Positions 56,512-64,000 of a stretch of DNA of 64,000 bases are shown here, in pieces; the first letter of the stretch is position 1, and each line of letters begins with the position of its first letter. The notes under the pieces were generated by a model. It was not told the origin of the DNA, did not search any database, and worked only from the letters and a program-made list of their open reading frames with translations. This DNA comes from Actinomycetota bacterium (GTDB taxonomy: Bacteria > Actinomycetota > Actinomycetes > Nanopelagicales > Nanopelagicaceae). The stretch is taken from positions 1 to 64,000 of the forward strand of contig CANLHI010000002.1 of the NCBI GenBank assembly GCA_947490845.1, in the 5' to 3' direction. The translations under genes and the position numbers were made by a program.

Positions 56512-57708
56512 ATGAAGATCGCAGATATCAAGGTTTACTTAACTGGTCCAAATAAAAATGGTGAACCACAAGCACTTGTTGGTTATGGCAGAGGTTCAAG
56601 TTGGCTCTCCCGTACTGAAATTGCTAACCCGATGTCGATCCACCCAGAGTTTCGTCCATATCGCGAATTGTGGCTCGGCATGCCAGGACGCACAATCGTT
56701 CAAGTTATCGCCGAAGATGGAAGTTATGGTCTTGGGGAAAGTGCTGGCGGTCGCGCTTCAGCAGAAATCATCGCGCAACATTTTAAGAAACTTCTTGTTG
56801 GTCGCCAAACTCATGAAGTAGAGCGCAACTGGGACATCATGTGGCGAGCATCAATGCCATATGGACGTAAAGGCTCACCAGTGATGGCAATTTCTGCCGT
56901 CGATTATGCGCTCTGGGATCTTTTAGCAAAGACTCGCAAAGAACCACTTTATGTCTCACTCGGTGGCGCTGCTAAAGACACTGTGCAGTGTTATCTAACT
57001 GGTAACAACATTGCAGAGACAAAAGATCACGGCTTTATGGGACATAAACTTGCTATGCCTTACGGACCAGGATCTGGTCGCCAGGGCATGAATGGCAACG
57101 TCGAGCTAGTTAAACAAACTCGCGAGATGATTGGCTGGGATGTTGAGATCATGCTCGATTGCTATATGGCCTGGGATGTTGAATACACCATTCGCATGGC
57201 GGCGCTGCTAGAACCGTATCGCCTAAAGTGGATTGAAGAAGTTCTGCCACCAGATGACTATGAGGGCTACAGCATTCTTAATAAGAAGATCACATCAACT
57301 GCGATTGCAACCGGTGAGCACGAATACTCTCGCTATGGCTTCCAACAGTTACTTGATGTGCGCGGTTGTGAAATCCTGCAACCTGACGTGCAATGGTGTG
57401 GTGGGCTAACTGAGACCAAGAAGATTTGCGCACTTGCATCCACTAAGGCGATTCCAGTTATTCCTCATGGTGGTGGGCTTCGTCCATGGGATCTTGCACT
57501 GATCTTTGCTGAAGTTGGTATTCCTTACGCTGAGTACTTCATCTTTGGTGAGTTTAATCAACCAAACCCAGACCCAATCTTTACCGGAATTCACCATCCA
57601 ATTGATGGTTGGTTCACTCCACCACCAGGGATCGGCGCCGGAATTGATTTCACAGCCGATGCCCATGACTATCTCTATGAGATAACTGGGGAATTGCCAA
57701 AGAACTAA
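56512..57708 (+). CDS. L-rhamnonate dehydratase-like enolase superfamily enzyme
   Basis: The 398-residue enzyme is of the RhmD group: SRTEIANPMSIHPEFRP at the N-terminus and the C-terminal barrel with Asp216 (MLDCYMAWD), Glu242 (WIEEVLPPDDY) and Glu269 (TGEHE) as metal ligands and His319 (PHGGG) as base. The spacings match L-rhamnonate dehydratase. It would convert L-rhamnonate (or a related acid) to 2-keto-3-deoxy-L-rhamnonate. AAAGGGG stands before the ATG. It is convergent with IclR. Confidence 0.85.
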   Translation: MKIADIKVYLTGPNKNGEPQALVGYGRGSSWLSRTEIANPMSIHPEFRPYRELWLGMPGRTIVQVIAEDGSYGLGESAGGRASAEIIAQHFKKLLVGRQTHEVERNWDIMWRASMPYGRKGSPVMAISAVDYALWDLLAKTRKEPLYVSLGGAAKDTVQCYLTGNNIAETKDHGFMGHKLAMPYGPGSGRQGMNGNVELVKQTREMIGWDVEIMLDCYMAWDVEYTIRMAALLEPYRLKWIEEVLPPDDYEGYSILNKKITSTAIATGEHEYSRYGFQQLLDVRGCEILQPDVQWCGGLTETKKICALASTKAIPVIPHGGGLRPWDLALIFAEVGIPYAEYFIFGEFNQPNPDPIFTGIHHPIDGWFTPPPGIGAGIDFTADAHDYLYEITGELPKN

Positions 57709-57724
57709 CTAGTTCGCGCGAAGG

Positions 57725-58498
57725 TCAGTTGGAACTTTTAGTTTTTTTCGTGGTGTAGCGAACATTCTGCGAAACAATTGAGGTTGCCTCAGTGAGTAAC
57801 TGCAGAACCTTGTCACGCCGTTCTGTCGAAGCTGGCAGGCCCGGCATCGAAATGCTAATTGCGCCGAGCGTGCTGTTCTGGATATCTCTAATTGGCATCG
57901 CGTAACAGTAGATTCCTTTGGAATACTCTTCTTGATCTTCGGCATAGCCTTTGACGCGGATCTCATCTAAATTCTTATGCAATTTATTTATAGATGTGAT
58001 GGTCTTGGGAGTAAATTGTTGGAAAACTATTTCAGAAAATAGATCTGAGACCTCATCATTGGACATAGTAGACAAGATTGCTTTGCCGATTCCCGTTGCA
58101 TAAGCAGGAAGTCGCGTTCCCATTATTGATTCCAACCTAATATCTTTGCGAAATTGCATCTTGCTTAGGTAAACAACTTCAGTACCATCAAGCGTTGCTA
58201 AGTGGACGCTCTCTTTTAGCTCTTCGCCAATTGATTTCATTATGGGGCGTGCGTACTGAATCAGAGCAGAATTGCGAACCGCCGCTTGCCCAATTTCAAA
58301 AACTCGAATACCTAGGTTGTAGACATTTCCTTGTTGTTGCAGGTAATGCTCCTGGCTCATTGAATGTAAAAGCTCGTGAGTGCTGCTCTTTGGAATACCG
58401 AGCATCAGGCTGACCTTAGAAATAGTTAGACCGCTGGGATTTTCCATCATTAACGTGAGAATCTGCATAACGCGTTTTGCAGATTTAACTTCCTCCAT
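57725..58498 (-). CDS. IclR family regulator
   Basis: The 257-residue regulator has an N-terminal winged helix (AKRVMQILTLMMENPSGLTISKVS, 6-60) and the C-terminal ligand-binding domain (about 75-250). IclR proteins of this kind repress or activate sugar and sugar-acid pathways. GGAGGAG stands before the ATG. It is divergent from the first mutarotase and convergent with the dehydratase, so it is the candidate regulator of the cluster. Confidence 0.9.
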   Translation of the reverse strand: MEEVKSAKRVMQILTLMMENPSGLTISKVSLMLGIPKSSTHELLHSMSQEHYLQQQGNVYNLGIRVFEIGQAAVRNSALIQYARPIMKSIGEELKESVHLATLDGTEVVYLSKMQFRKDIRLESIMGTRLPAYATGIGKAILSTMSNDEVSDLFSEIVFQQFTPKTITSINKLHKNLDEIRVKGYAEDQEEYSKGIYCYAMPIRDIQNSTLGAISISMPGLPASTERRDKVLQLLTEATSIVSQNVRYTTKKTKSSN

Positions 58499-58556
58499 TT
58501 GAAAACTCCTCCATCTCTCTATGGTGCACTAGGGATATCCTGATACTCTAATAAGG

Positions 58557-58596
58557 TCCGCAGCTTTGCGGAAGGGAAAATTGAAAAAAAGTTCAA
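58557..58596. promoter_or_regulatory. hairpin and TTGAA/TTCAA repeat before the first mutarotase
   Basis: In the 126-base IclR/mutarotase spacer, TCCGCA-GCTT-TGCGGA (58557-58572) and TTGAA-N6-TTCAA (58581-58596) are two inverted repeats. The second is like an operator. A regulator role is inferred from position only. Confidence 0.35.
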
Positions 58597-58624
58597 ATGT
58601 CTCCAATTTGAGAGGAAGCCAATA

Positions 58625-58942
58625 ATGGAGCGAAGAGCCTTCTTTATCTACATATACCCAGGCAAAGAGGCCGAGTATGACACTCGCCATGATGAGATCT
58701 GGCCTGAGATGGAGCGGGCACTTACCGCATCCGGTTTTACGAACTACTCACTTTTCCGCTCCGGCACAACGATTCTTGGCTATGTCGAGTGCGTCCCAAC
58801 GATTGCTGAAGCAAATCTTGCAATGGGAAAAACTGACGTTGTGAAAAAATGGAATGAGCATATGAGCGATGTCATTGACATGGTCAAGATGCAAAGCGCG
58901 CCAGTGCTAGAAGAAGTCTGGCACCTTAACGAAAATCGTTAG
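58625..58942 (+). CDS. L-rhamnose mutarotase family protein 1
   Basis: The 105-residue protein has the RhaM fold with Tyr18 and His22 (YDTRHDEIWPEM) at the same positions as the catalytic pair of E. coli RhaM. It interconverts anomers of L-rhamnose or a related 6-deoxy sugar. The ATG follows GAGAGGAAG. Its stop overlaps the convergent SGNH gene by 4 bases. Confidence 0.88.
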   Translation: MERRAFFIYIYPGKEAEYDTRHDEIWPEMERALTASGFTNYSLFRSGTTILGYVECVPTIAEANLAMGKTDVVKKWNEHMSDVIDMVKMQSAPVLEEVWHLNENR

Positions 58943-60069
58943 TTAGCCATCTCCGGGCTTAAATTGGCAAAGCGCTCGCCCATTCTTTGATATCCCGCAT
59001 CATTGGGATGCAATTTATCGGGCAGGTCTGCAACATCTGTTTCGTTAAATAACTTCAAGCCATCTAGGTATGTCAGATTTGCATCTTTGCGTATAGCAAT
59101 TCCTTCTTGAAGGATCACACGAATTCGTTTGAGATATAACGCGCCTGTGGAAGTTTCAGTAGTACGCGCCTCTGATGTCAGCCCAGTTTCGCGAAGCAGA
59201 GTTGGACCCGTGACATCTTCATGGAATGGGCACCAGATCGGTGAAATGATTTTAATTGGTGTCCTTGGATGCCCTTGCCGAAGAATATCTAGGAAGTTAT
59301 GAAATGCCGGAACAAATGCTCGCTCGCGCATAGCATCGGCGTTAACCACATTTATACCAAGTTTAAGCGTTATGTAATCTGCTGGAAGTTGCGCAATAGT
59401 GCGGGCGACAAAGCCATCTAGAAAACATTGTCCAGCCAAACCTAAGTTATAGAGATCGAGATTGAGTCGATGACTGGCATTTACTGCCCAGATACTCGAA
59501 GGCACCTCACCTCCTTGGCTAATTGAACTTCCGTAGTGAATCCATTTCTTCTTCTCTACTGGAGCAGGTGGCAAGATTTCTGCATCAGCGCTAATACTCT
59601 CAATGGCTGAGCTGGCGGATGCGGGTAGCCAGATTTCAACATCTTTTTCACCGGCAGGAAGGCCGCTAAATACCAAAGTATCAACGGCGCCCTGATTAAC
59701 TTCTTCAGAACCCACGTTGGGGCTATTGAGGACAATCTGAATAAAGTTTCCGCCGTTGATTCCTTGGGTCTGGTGGAATTGACCATTAATGCGCAATTCA
59801 TATTGTGATGGTTGCGGATCACCATGAAGACCGACCACATAAATTCGCGTCATAAGAACTTTCATTTCAACTGTCGTTGCGGTGCTACGAAAACGCAGTC
59901 GCACACCAGAACCCACCTGCGCCATTCGCAGAATTCCGATATCTGACATTTGTGCGCGAGTCCATCTCGGCAAGCGCACTGGTGTATATCGCCCGGCTTT
60001 ATCGAGATCGTGATCTAGTGCGCCGCGGACTTCGATGACATCGTTCGGGAATGTGAATTTATTTGACAT
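58939..60069 (-). CDS. two-domain SGNH hydrolase, carbohydrate esterase candidate
   Basis: The 376-residue protein has an N-terminal beta-rich domain (1-160, jelly-roll-like) and a C-terminal SGNH domain with GSSISQGGE (nucleophile near residue 183), GLAGQ, LKLGINV and the Asp-His pair in DKLHPNDAGYQ. Two-domain esterases of this layout deacylate plant or algal polysaccharides. No signal peptide is seen, so it would act on sugars already imported. It is flanked by the two mutarotase genes. Confidence 0.8.
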   Translation of the reverse strand: MSNKFTFPNDVIEVRGALDHDLDKAGRYTPVRLPRWTRAQMSDIGILRMAQVGSGVRLRFRSTATTVEMKVLMTRIYVVGLHGDPQPSQYELRINGQFHQTQGINGGNFIQIVLNSPNVGSEEVNQGAVDTLVFSGLPAGEKDVEIWLPASASSAIESISADAEILPPAPVEKKKWIHYGSSISQGGEVPSSIWAVNASHRLNLDLYNLGLAGQCFLDGFVARTIAQLPADYITLKLGINVVNADAMRERAFVPAFHNFLDILRQGHPRTPIKIISPIWCPFHEDVTGPTLLRETGLTSEARTTETSTGALYLKRIRVILQEGIAIRKDANLTYLDGLKLFNETDVADLPDKLHPNDAGYQRMGERFANLSPEMAN

Positions 60070-60167
60070 GAAGAAATAGTAAGACCATTGCTCAATTGTG
60101 GAAAGGTGCGATAGCGTAAAAGCGCAATCTATATATAGTGCAAAATTGAATTAAGGGAGAGCCTTCA

Positions 60168-60515
60168 ATGGTACAGAGAATTTGTTGGACTTTGCGAGTT
60201 AAACCAGAGCGCATAAATGATTACCGAGAATCACATGCAACGATTCCGGATTACTATCGCCAGGCCCTTAGTGATGCGGATTGGCGTAACTACTCGATTT
60301 ATATGATGGCAGATGGCTTAATCATTGGTTATTTAGAAACTGATGATTGGGATAAAGCACGGAAAACCATGTGGGCGCGCAAAGATGTATCCGAACGTTA
60401 TAGCGCAGAAATTGGTGACAAGATGAAAGATGCTTTTATTTGGGGACCAGAAGGGCCGCCAAAGGAGTGGCAATTTATGCACCCTTGCGAGGAGCTAGTT
60501 TTCCGTTTGGATTAG
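60168..60515 (+). CDS. L-rhamnose mutarotase family protein 2
   Basis: The 115-residue protein keeps the catalytic Tyr19 and His23 (DYRESHATIPDYY) but is otherwise different from the first copy. It has a longer C-terminal end (GPEGPPKEWQ, then EELVFRLD) and a reshaped active-site wall. AAGGGAGAG stands before the ATG. It may be specific for another sugar such as L-fucose. Confidence 0.85.
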   Translation: MVQRICWTLRVKPERINDYRESHATIPDYYRQALSDADWRNYSIYMMADGLIIGYLETDDWDKARKTMWARKDVSERYSAEIGDKMKDAFIWGPEGPPKEWQFMHPCEELVFRLD

Positions 60516-60671
60516 GGCGTCCGCCATGGCGGACAATTAAACGATTGATCTAGGGTAACCCTTGTGCGCAGGTGATTTGAGCGCGTATTTTACTTTTCAA
60601 GGTCGGTGGCATTCGTGCCGCCAATTTTTTTACTACTTCTAACTAGTTGAAGAAAGGTCAGAATCATAAAA

Positions 60672-62015
60672 ATGAAAAAGCAATCACGTATACGTATTGG
60701 CGCTGTTATTGGCTCACTTGTAGTTTCCCTTACAGGTTTCCAAATACAGAGTGCACATGCTGTAACTGAACTTCGTTTTGGAGCTCTCGCTGGTATCGAT
60801 GGAAACTTCAAACCAGTAATCGAAGCTTGGAATGCGGCTAACCCTGATATTCAAATCAAGGTGGAGACGCTACCTGGTGGTGTTGGTGAAATTGTTAAGT
60901 CGCTATCAGCTGCAGCCTTAGCAAAAAACGCACCTGACATCTTCAACAACCTCGATACTTACAACGACCAATTAGCGGACGTCGGGTTTTCTGAGGATTT
61001 AGTTAAGTGGTTCGGTACGGGTACTTACCCACTAGCTCGCAAAAATTTCAATACTGCATTCTTGAGTTCTTATGTTCCAATCAACTTCCCAAAGCAAGTA
61101 ACTGGTCTTCCAATTGCTGCTGATGCGATCGTTGTTTTCTACAATAAGACACTCTTCAAAAAGGCTGGCGTTCCATTCCCTAAAAAGGGTTGGTCATATG
61201 ATCAGTACTTAGACACTTGCGTAAAGCTTTCCAAGTGGGGCGCTACACAGAAGCCACAGGTATGGGGTAACTCAGCAGGTCCTGGCGGCGGCGGAAACTC
61301 CATCTGGCAAGCTCAGTACAATCCATTCCTGCACTCAGTTGGTGCATACACATACGATCGCAACTCCAATACATCAAAAATTGGATCACCTGCGGCTATT
61401 GGTGCATTTACTCAATTGCTAAAGCCATGGACGAACGGTTGCATTCCTAAGTACAGCATCGTTTCCGGAAAGACTCCTCCAACCTTCCAAGGTGGACAAG
61501 TTGCTATGGAAATCTCTGTACGCGCATTGCTTCCAACATACCGCGATGGTTTGAAGGCTAAGGGTCAGGACTGGGATGTCGCAGATATGCCAGTAATTAA
61601 GGGACCAGTAAGCCCATACATCATCGGTGGCGGAAGCTACGGACTTGGAATGTCAGCATCTTCAACAAAGAAGGAAGCTGCATGGAAGTTCATCTCATGG
61701 TTCTACACAACCAAGACTGGTGGAATCAACACACTTCAGGCAGGCGGATCTCTAGTTCCTCCAACTGATGAAGGTATTGCAAATGGTGATTGGCGCAGAC
61801 TTGCCGCTCCACCTGCAAACGTGGATGCATTCGCTAACGCAATTAAGAATGCCTTCATTGCACCTAAACTTCCCGGCCAAGCAGGAACAGTCCTAGATGA
61901 CTCAATTCGTGTGGCAGTGCAGGAAGTTCTGTTGAAGAAGGTTTCAGTTGAAAAGGCCTTTAAGAAGGCTGAAGCAGCTGTAACAGCTTCAATCAAAAAA
62001 GAACTAGACAACTAA
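60672..62015 (+). CDS. sugar ABC transporter, substrate-binding protein
   Basis: The 447-residue protein is an extracellular solute-binding protein of family 1. It has a Sec signal peptide (about 1-30, ending HAVTE) without a lipobox cysteine, which is unusual for an actinobacterium. The core has WNAANPDIQIKVETLPGG and DIFNNLD. It binds the imported sugar. A strong terminator-like hairpin separates it from the permeases, so it can be made in excess. Confidence 0.88.
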   Translation: MKKQSRIRIGAVIGSLVVSLTGFQIQSAHAVTELRFGALAGIDGNFKPVIEAWNAANPDIQIKVETLPGGVGEIVKSLSAAALAKNAPDIFNNLDTYNDQLADVGFSEDLVKWFGTGTYPLARKNFNTAFLSSYVPINFPKQVTGLPIAADAIVVFYNKTLFKKAGVPFPKKGWSYDQYLDTCVKLSKWGATQKPQVWGNSAGPGGGGNSIWQAQYNPFLHSVGAYTYDRNSNTSKIGSPAAIGAFTQLLKPWTNGCIPKYSIVSGKTPPTFQGGQVAMEISVRALLPTYRDGLKAKGQDWDVADMPVIKGPVSPYIIGGGSYGLGMSASSTKKEAAWKFISWFYTTKTGGINTLQAGGSLVPPTDEGIANGDWRRLAAPPANVDAFANAIKNAFIAPKLPGQAGTVLDDSIRVAVQEVLLKKVSVEKAFKKAEAAVTASIKKELDN

Positions 62016-62022
62016 GAAATAG

Positions 62023-62069
62023 ATTATCTGGCGGGGATCCTCGGGGTCTCCGCCAGATAATTTTCTTTT
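62023..62069 (+). terminator. terminator-like hairpin after the binding-protein gene
   Basis: ATTATCTGGCGG and CCGCCAGATAAT form a 12-bp stem with a 15-base loop, followed by TTTTCTTTT. It is 8 bases after the stop. It should partly terminate and so lower permease expression relative to the binding protein. Confidence 0.85.
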
Positions 62070-62081
62070 GATAAATGAAGG

Positions 62082-62996
62082 GTGGATATGTCTAAGGCAA
62101 AAGTTGGTGGTAAAACCAAACAACTTAAAGCAAACGATCGATTCTGGTTGAGTATATTTTTGATCCCAAATCTTTCGATGTATACGCTCTTCATTCTCTT
62201 TCCATCGCTAATCGGTGTACTTCTAAGTTTTTGTGAATGGAATTTGTTAGGCCCGGTTAAGTGGGTTGGATTAGATAACTATCGCCTGCTTTTCTCAGAT
62301 GAAAATTTCATCCCATCATTTGTGCGATCATTGAAATTTATGGCCCTTGGTGTTCTCCCGACGATCTTTGGTGGTTTCCTTATTGCGGTATTAGTAAATT
62401 GGAAAGTAAAGGGCATGGGCGCATTTCGCGCCATGTTCTTCCTTCCGCTGACAGTTTCAAGCGCTGTTGCTGGTATCGCATGGTCAAGTATTTTCAGTCC
62501 AGAGTTTGGTTGGATTAACGCCGTACTTGCCAAGGTTGGAATTACGGGGCCGGAATGGTTAACGAGCTATGAATGGGCGCTTCCTGCAATCACCATCATC
62601 GTAATTTGGCTGTCGTTACCGCTTGTAATCATTCTCTACCTCGCCGGCTTGCAGCGTATTTCTCCAGAAATTTTGGAGGCAGCGCAAATTGATGGCGCGA
62701 GTGCATGGCAGCGCCTTTGGGGAATTATCTTCCCTTGCGTTGCATCAACAACTGCCCTAGTTACAGTGATCGAAATTCTTGCCTTCCTGGGCGCTCCCTT
62801 TGAAATTGCTTTGTTGATGACCGAAGGCGGCCCCCTGGATGCGACTACATCACTGGCTTATTACGCCTACAAAGTAGCTTTTAGAGATTTTGAGATCGGT
62901 TACGCATCGGCAATTACTATGGCGCAATTCTTTATCATGCTGGCGATTGGTCTGATCGTTCTGCAGATACGTAAAATTATGAAGAAGAGAGGTTGA
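62082..62996 (+). CDS. sugar ABC transporter, permease 1
   Basis: The 304-residue protein has six membrane segments and the EAA loop EAAQIDGASAWQRLWGIIFP of MalF-type permeases. It pairs with the next permease and overlaps it closely. The ATPase is not in this window; many actinobacteria use one shared MsmK-like ATPase. Confidence 0.9.
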   Translation: MDMSKAKVGGKTKQLKANDRFWLSIFLIPNLSMYTLFILFPSLIGVLLSFCEWNLLGPVKWVGLDNYRLLFSDENFIPSFVRSLKFMALGVLPTIFGGFLIAVLVNWKVKGMGAFRAMFFLPLTVSSAVAGIAWSSIFSPEFGWINAVLAKVGITGPEWLTSYEWALPAITIIVIWLSLPLVIILYLAGLQRISPEILEAAQIDGASAWQRLWGIIFPCVASTTALVTVIEILAFLGAPFEIALLMTEGGPLDATTSLAYYAYKVAFRDFEIGYASAITMAQFFIMLAIGLIVLQIRKIMKKRG

Positions 62997-62998
62997 TG

Positions 62999-63856
62999 AT
63001 GGCGAATACTGCATTCTTCACACGCCGCCGCAATGCAAATACATTGCGCTATACAATCACAGTGCTATTGGCCGTACTCTTCATGTTCCCACTTTTATAT
63101 TTGGTCTCTGGCTCGCTAATGAAACTAGAAGAAGTTTCGGTCTATCCGCCAAAATTATTCCCATCGTCAATTAATTGGCAAAATTATGTCGATGCGCTAG
63201 AAGTTATGACTGGTCGCATTTTCTTAAACTCCTTTATCTTCACCTTCGGAATTCTCATCTTGCAACTTATAATTTCATTCACTGCTGGATTCGCGTTAGC
63301 TAAGATGCCGTTCAAGCGTGCGGCGCTCATTGTTGGACTCTTTGCAGTCCCGGTCTTTTTGCCAACGAATGTTTCCATCATTCCTTTATATTTAGTGACC
63401 TATAAATTGGGTCTGCTCAACACCTGGGGTGGCATGATCTTGCCAATCGTTGGCTCAACCGCCTTCGGAACATTGCTCTTCCGCCAATTCCTTGTTAACT
63501 TCCCTGACGGCTTAGTAGATGCTGCTCGTATGGATGGCGCAGGTTGGCCGCGAGTGCTCTTCCAAATCGTCTTGCCACTTGCTCGCCCACCAATTGCTTC
63601 TTATTCAGCCGTAACTTTCCTAACCGGTTGGAATATGTATATCTGGCCACTGATGGTCGGAAACACTGAAGAGTTAAAGGTGGCAACCGTTGCACTGGCG
63701 CCGCTAGTAGGCGGAGGCTTGGGCTTCTACGGAAATATTCCGCCGAATGTTACCTATGCAGCTGCCCTAATTAGCGCTGCACCAGTCATTATTTTCTTCC
63801 TCTGGGCCCAGCGTGGATTTATCAATGCAATCGCTGGAACCGGTTCTGACTCTTAA
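62999..63856 (+). CDS. sugar ABC transporter, permease 2
   Basis: The MalG-type permease (285 residues) has six membrane segments and the EAA-like loop DAARMDGAGWPRVLFQIVLP. The region TTGATGATG offers three starts; I take the ATG at 62999, which has the best distance to GAGAGG. It completes the membrane part of the importer. Confidence 0.9.
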   Translation: MANTAFFTRRRNANTLRYTITVLLAVLFMFPLLYLVSGSLMKLEEVSVYPPKLFPSSINWQNYVDALEVMTGRIFLNSFIFTFGILILQLIISFTAGFALAKMPFKRAALIVGLFAVPVFLPTNVSIIPLYLVTYKLGLLNTWGGMILPIVGSTAFGTLLFRQFLVNFPDGLVDAARMDGAGWPRVLFQIVLPLARPPIASYSAVTFLTGWNMYIWPLMVGNTEELKVATVALAPLVGGGLGFYGNIPPNVTYAAALISAAPVIIFFLWAQRGFINAIAGTGSDS

Positions 63857-63870
63857 GGGAGAATGTTTTA

Positions 63871-64000
63871 ATGGCAGATAAATTAGGAATAGCTCTTGTC
63901 GGTTGCGGTTTTATGGGACGCCGCCACATCTTGGGCTATTCATCGCTGAAAAAAGCGGGGATGCTCGATGCCACCATCGTTGCGCTAATGGATATCAATG
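63871..64000 (+). CDS. Gfo/Idh/MocA oxidoreductase, start only
   Basis: The 43 visible residues carry the NAD(P) site ALVGCGFMGRRHI and a second strand TIVALMDIN, typical of the Gfo/Idh/MocA family. It starts 14 bases after the permease stop. It is cut by the window edge. These enzymes oxidise or epimerise sugars and inositols; this one probably acts on the imported sugar. Confidence 0.85.
   Translation, partial: MADKLGIALVGCGFMGRRHILGYSSLKKAGMLDATIVALMDIN

Overview
The window looks like a chromosomal segment of a streamlined, low-GC member of the Actinobacteria, most like the freshwater acI lineage (Nanopelagicales: Planktophila/Nanopelagicus). This rests on gene content and order. The fabD-fabH-acpP-fabF-accD block, DUF3145, etfBA next to cysteine desulfurase-mnmA-ligA, holA-rpsT-lepA-hemW-hrcA-dnaJ-rsmE, phoH-ybeY-CBS protein-cdd-like, and gltX followed by tRNA-Gln and tRNA-Glu are all actinobacterial arrangements. 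The bases are AT-richer than in most of that phylum, spacers are very short, many genes overlap by 1-13 bases, and several convergent pairs overlap at their stop codons. Many genes look leaderless, with a TANNNT -10 box ending 6-7 bases before the start codon. No mobile element, CRISPR array or rRNA was seen.

Region by region. 1-7140: an upstream gene end, DUF3145, a SIMPL protein and a cupin face a minus-strand fatty-acid operon (fabD, fabH, acpP, fabF, accD). A 14-bp palindrome, TTACT-N4-AGTAA, recurs before DUF3145, acpP and fabD, with a weaker copy at etfB, and is a candidate operator of a fatty-acid regulon. 7158-10286: a GDSL hydrolase and two GT4 glycosyltransferases. 10392-18131: etfBA, a thiouridine/ligase group (cysteine desulfurase, mnmA, ligA), a 39-residue membrane protein, nadD, rsfS and a phosphatase. 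18153-31138: tRNA-Ala, leuS, a decayed comEA/comEC remnant, holA, rpsT, lepA, hemW, an HrcA lacking its middle domain, dnaJ, rsmE, HIT and phoH. 31150-35707: ybeY, CBS protein, a deaminase relative without its zinc site, FAH hydrolase, gltX and two tRNAs.

35864-49133: a secreted PhoX-like protein, then a minus-strand nucleoside/methylthioadenosine salvage operon (BMP-type ABC transporter, phosphorylase, deaminase, SDR), a small secreted protein, and two inositol-catabolism genes (iolD, iolA/mmsA). 49310-53555: small accessory genes, including a class of iron-sulfur (6-4) photolyase overlapping a DUF2256 gene, a tiny CDGSH-like protein and two short membrane proteins.

53594-64000: a carbohydrate cluster with two SDR dehydrogenases, an MFS transporter, an L-rhamnonate-dehydratase-type enolase, an IclR regulator, two different L-rhamnose-mutarotase-family proteins flanking a secondary SGNH hydrolase, a complete sugar ABC importer lacking only its ATPase, and the start of a Gfo/Idh dehydrogenase. 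Together they suggest oxidative (non-phosphorylating) breakdown of a 6-deoxy sugar, probably released from acylated algal polysaccharide. The main novelties are this sugar cluster, the shared palindrome, the competence-gene remnant and the shortened HrcA.
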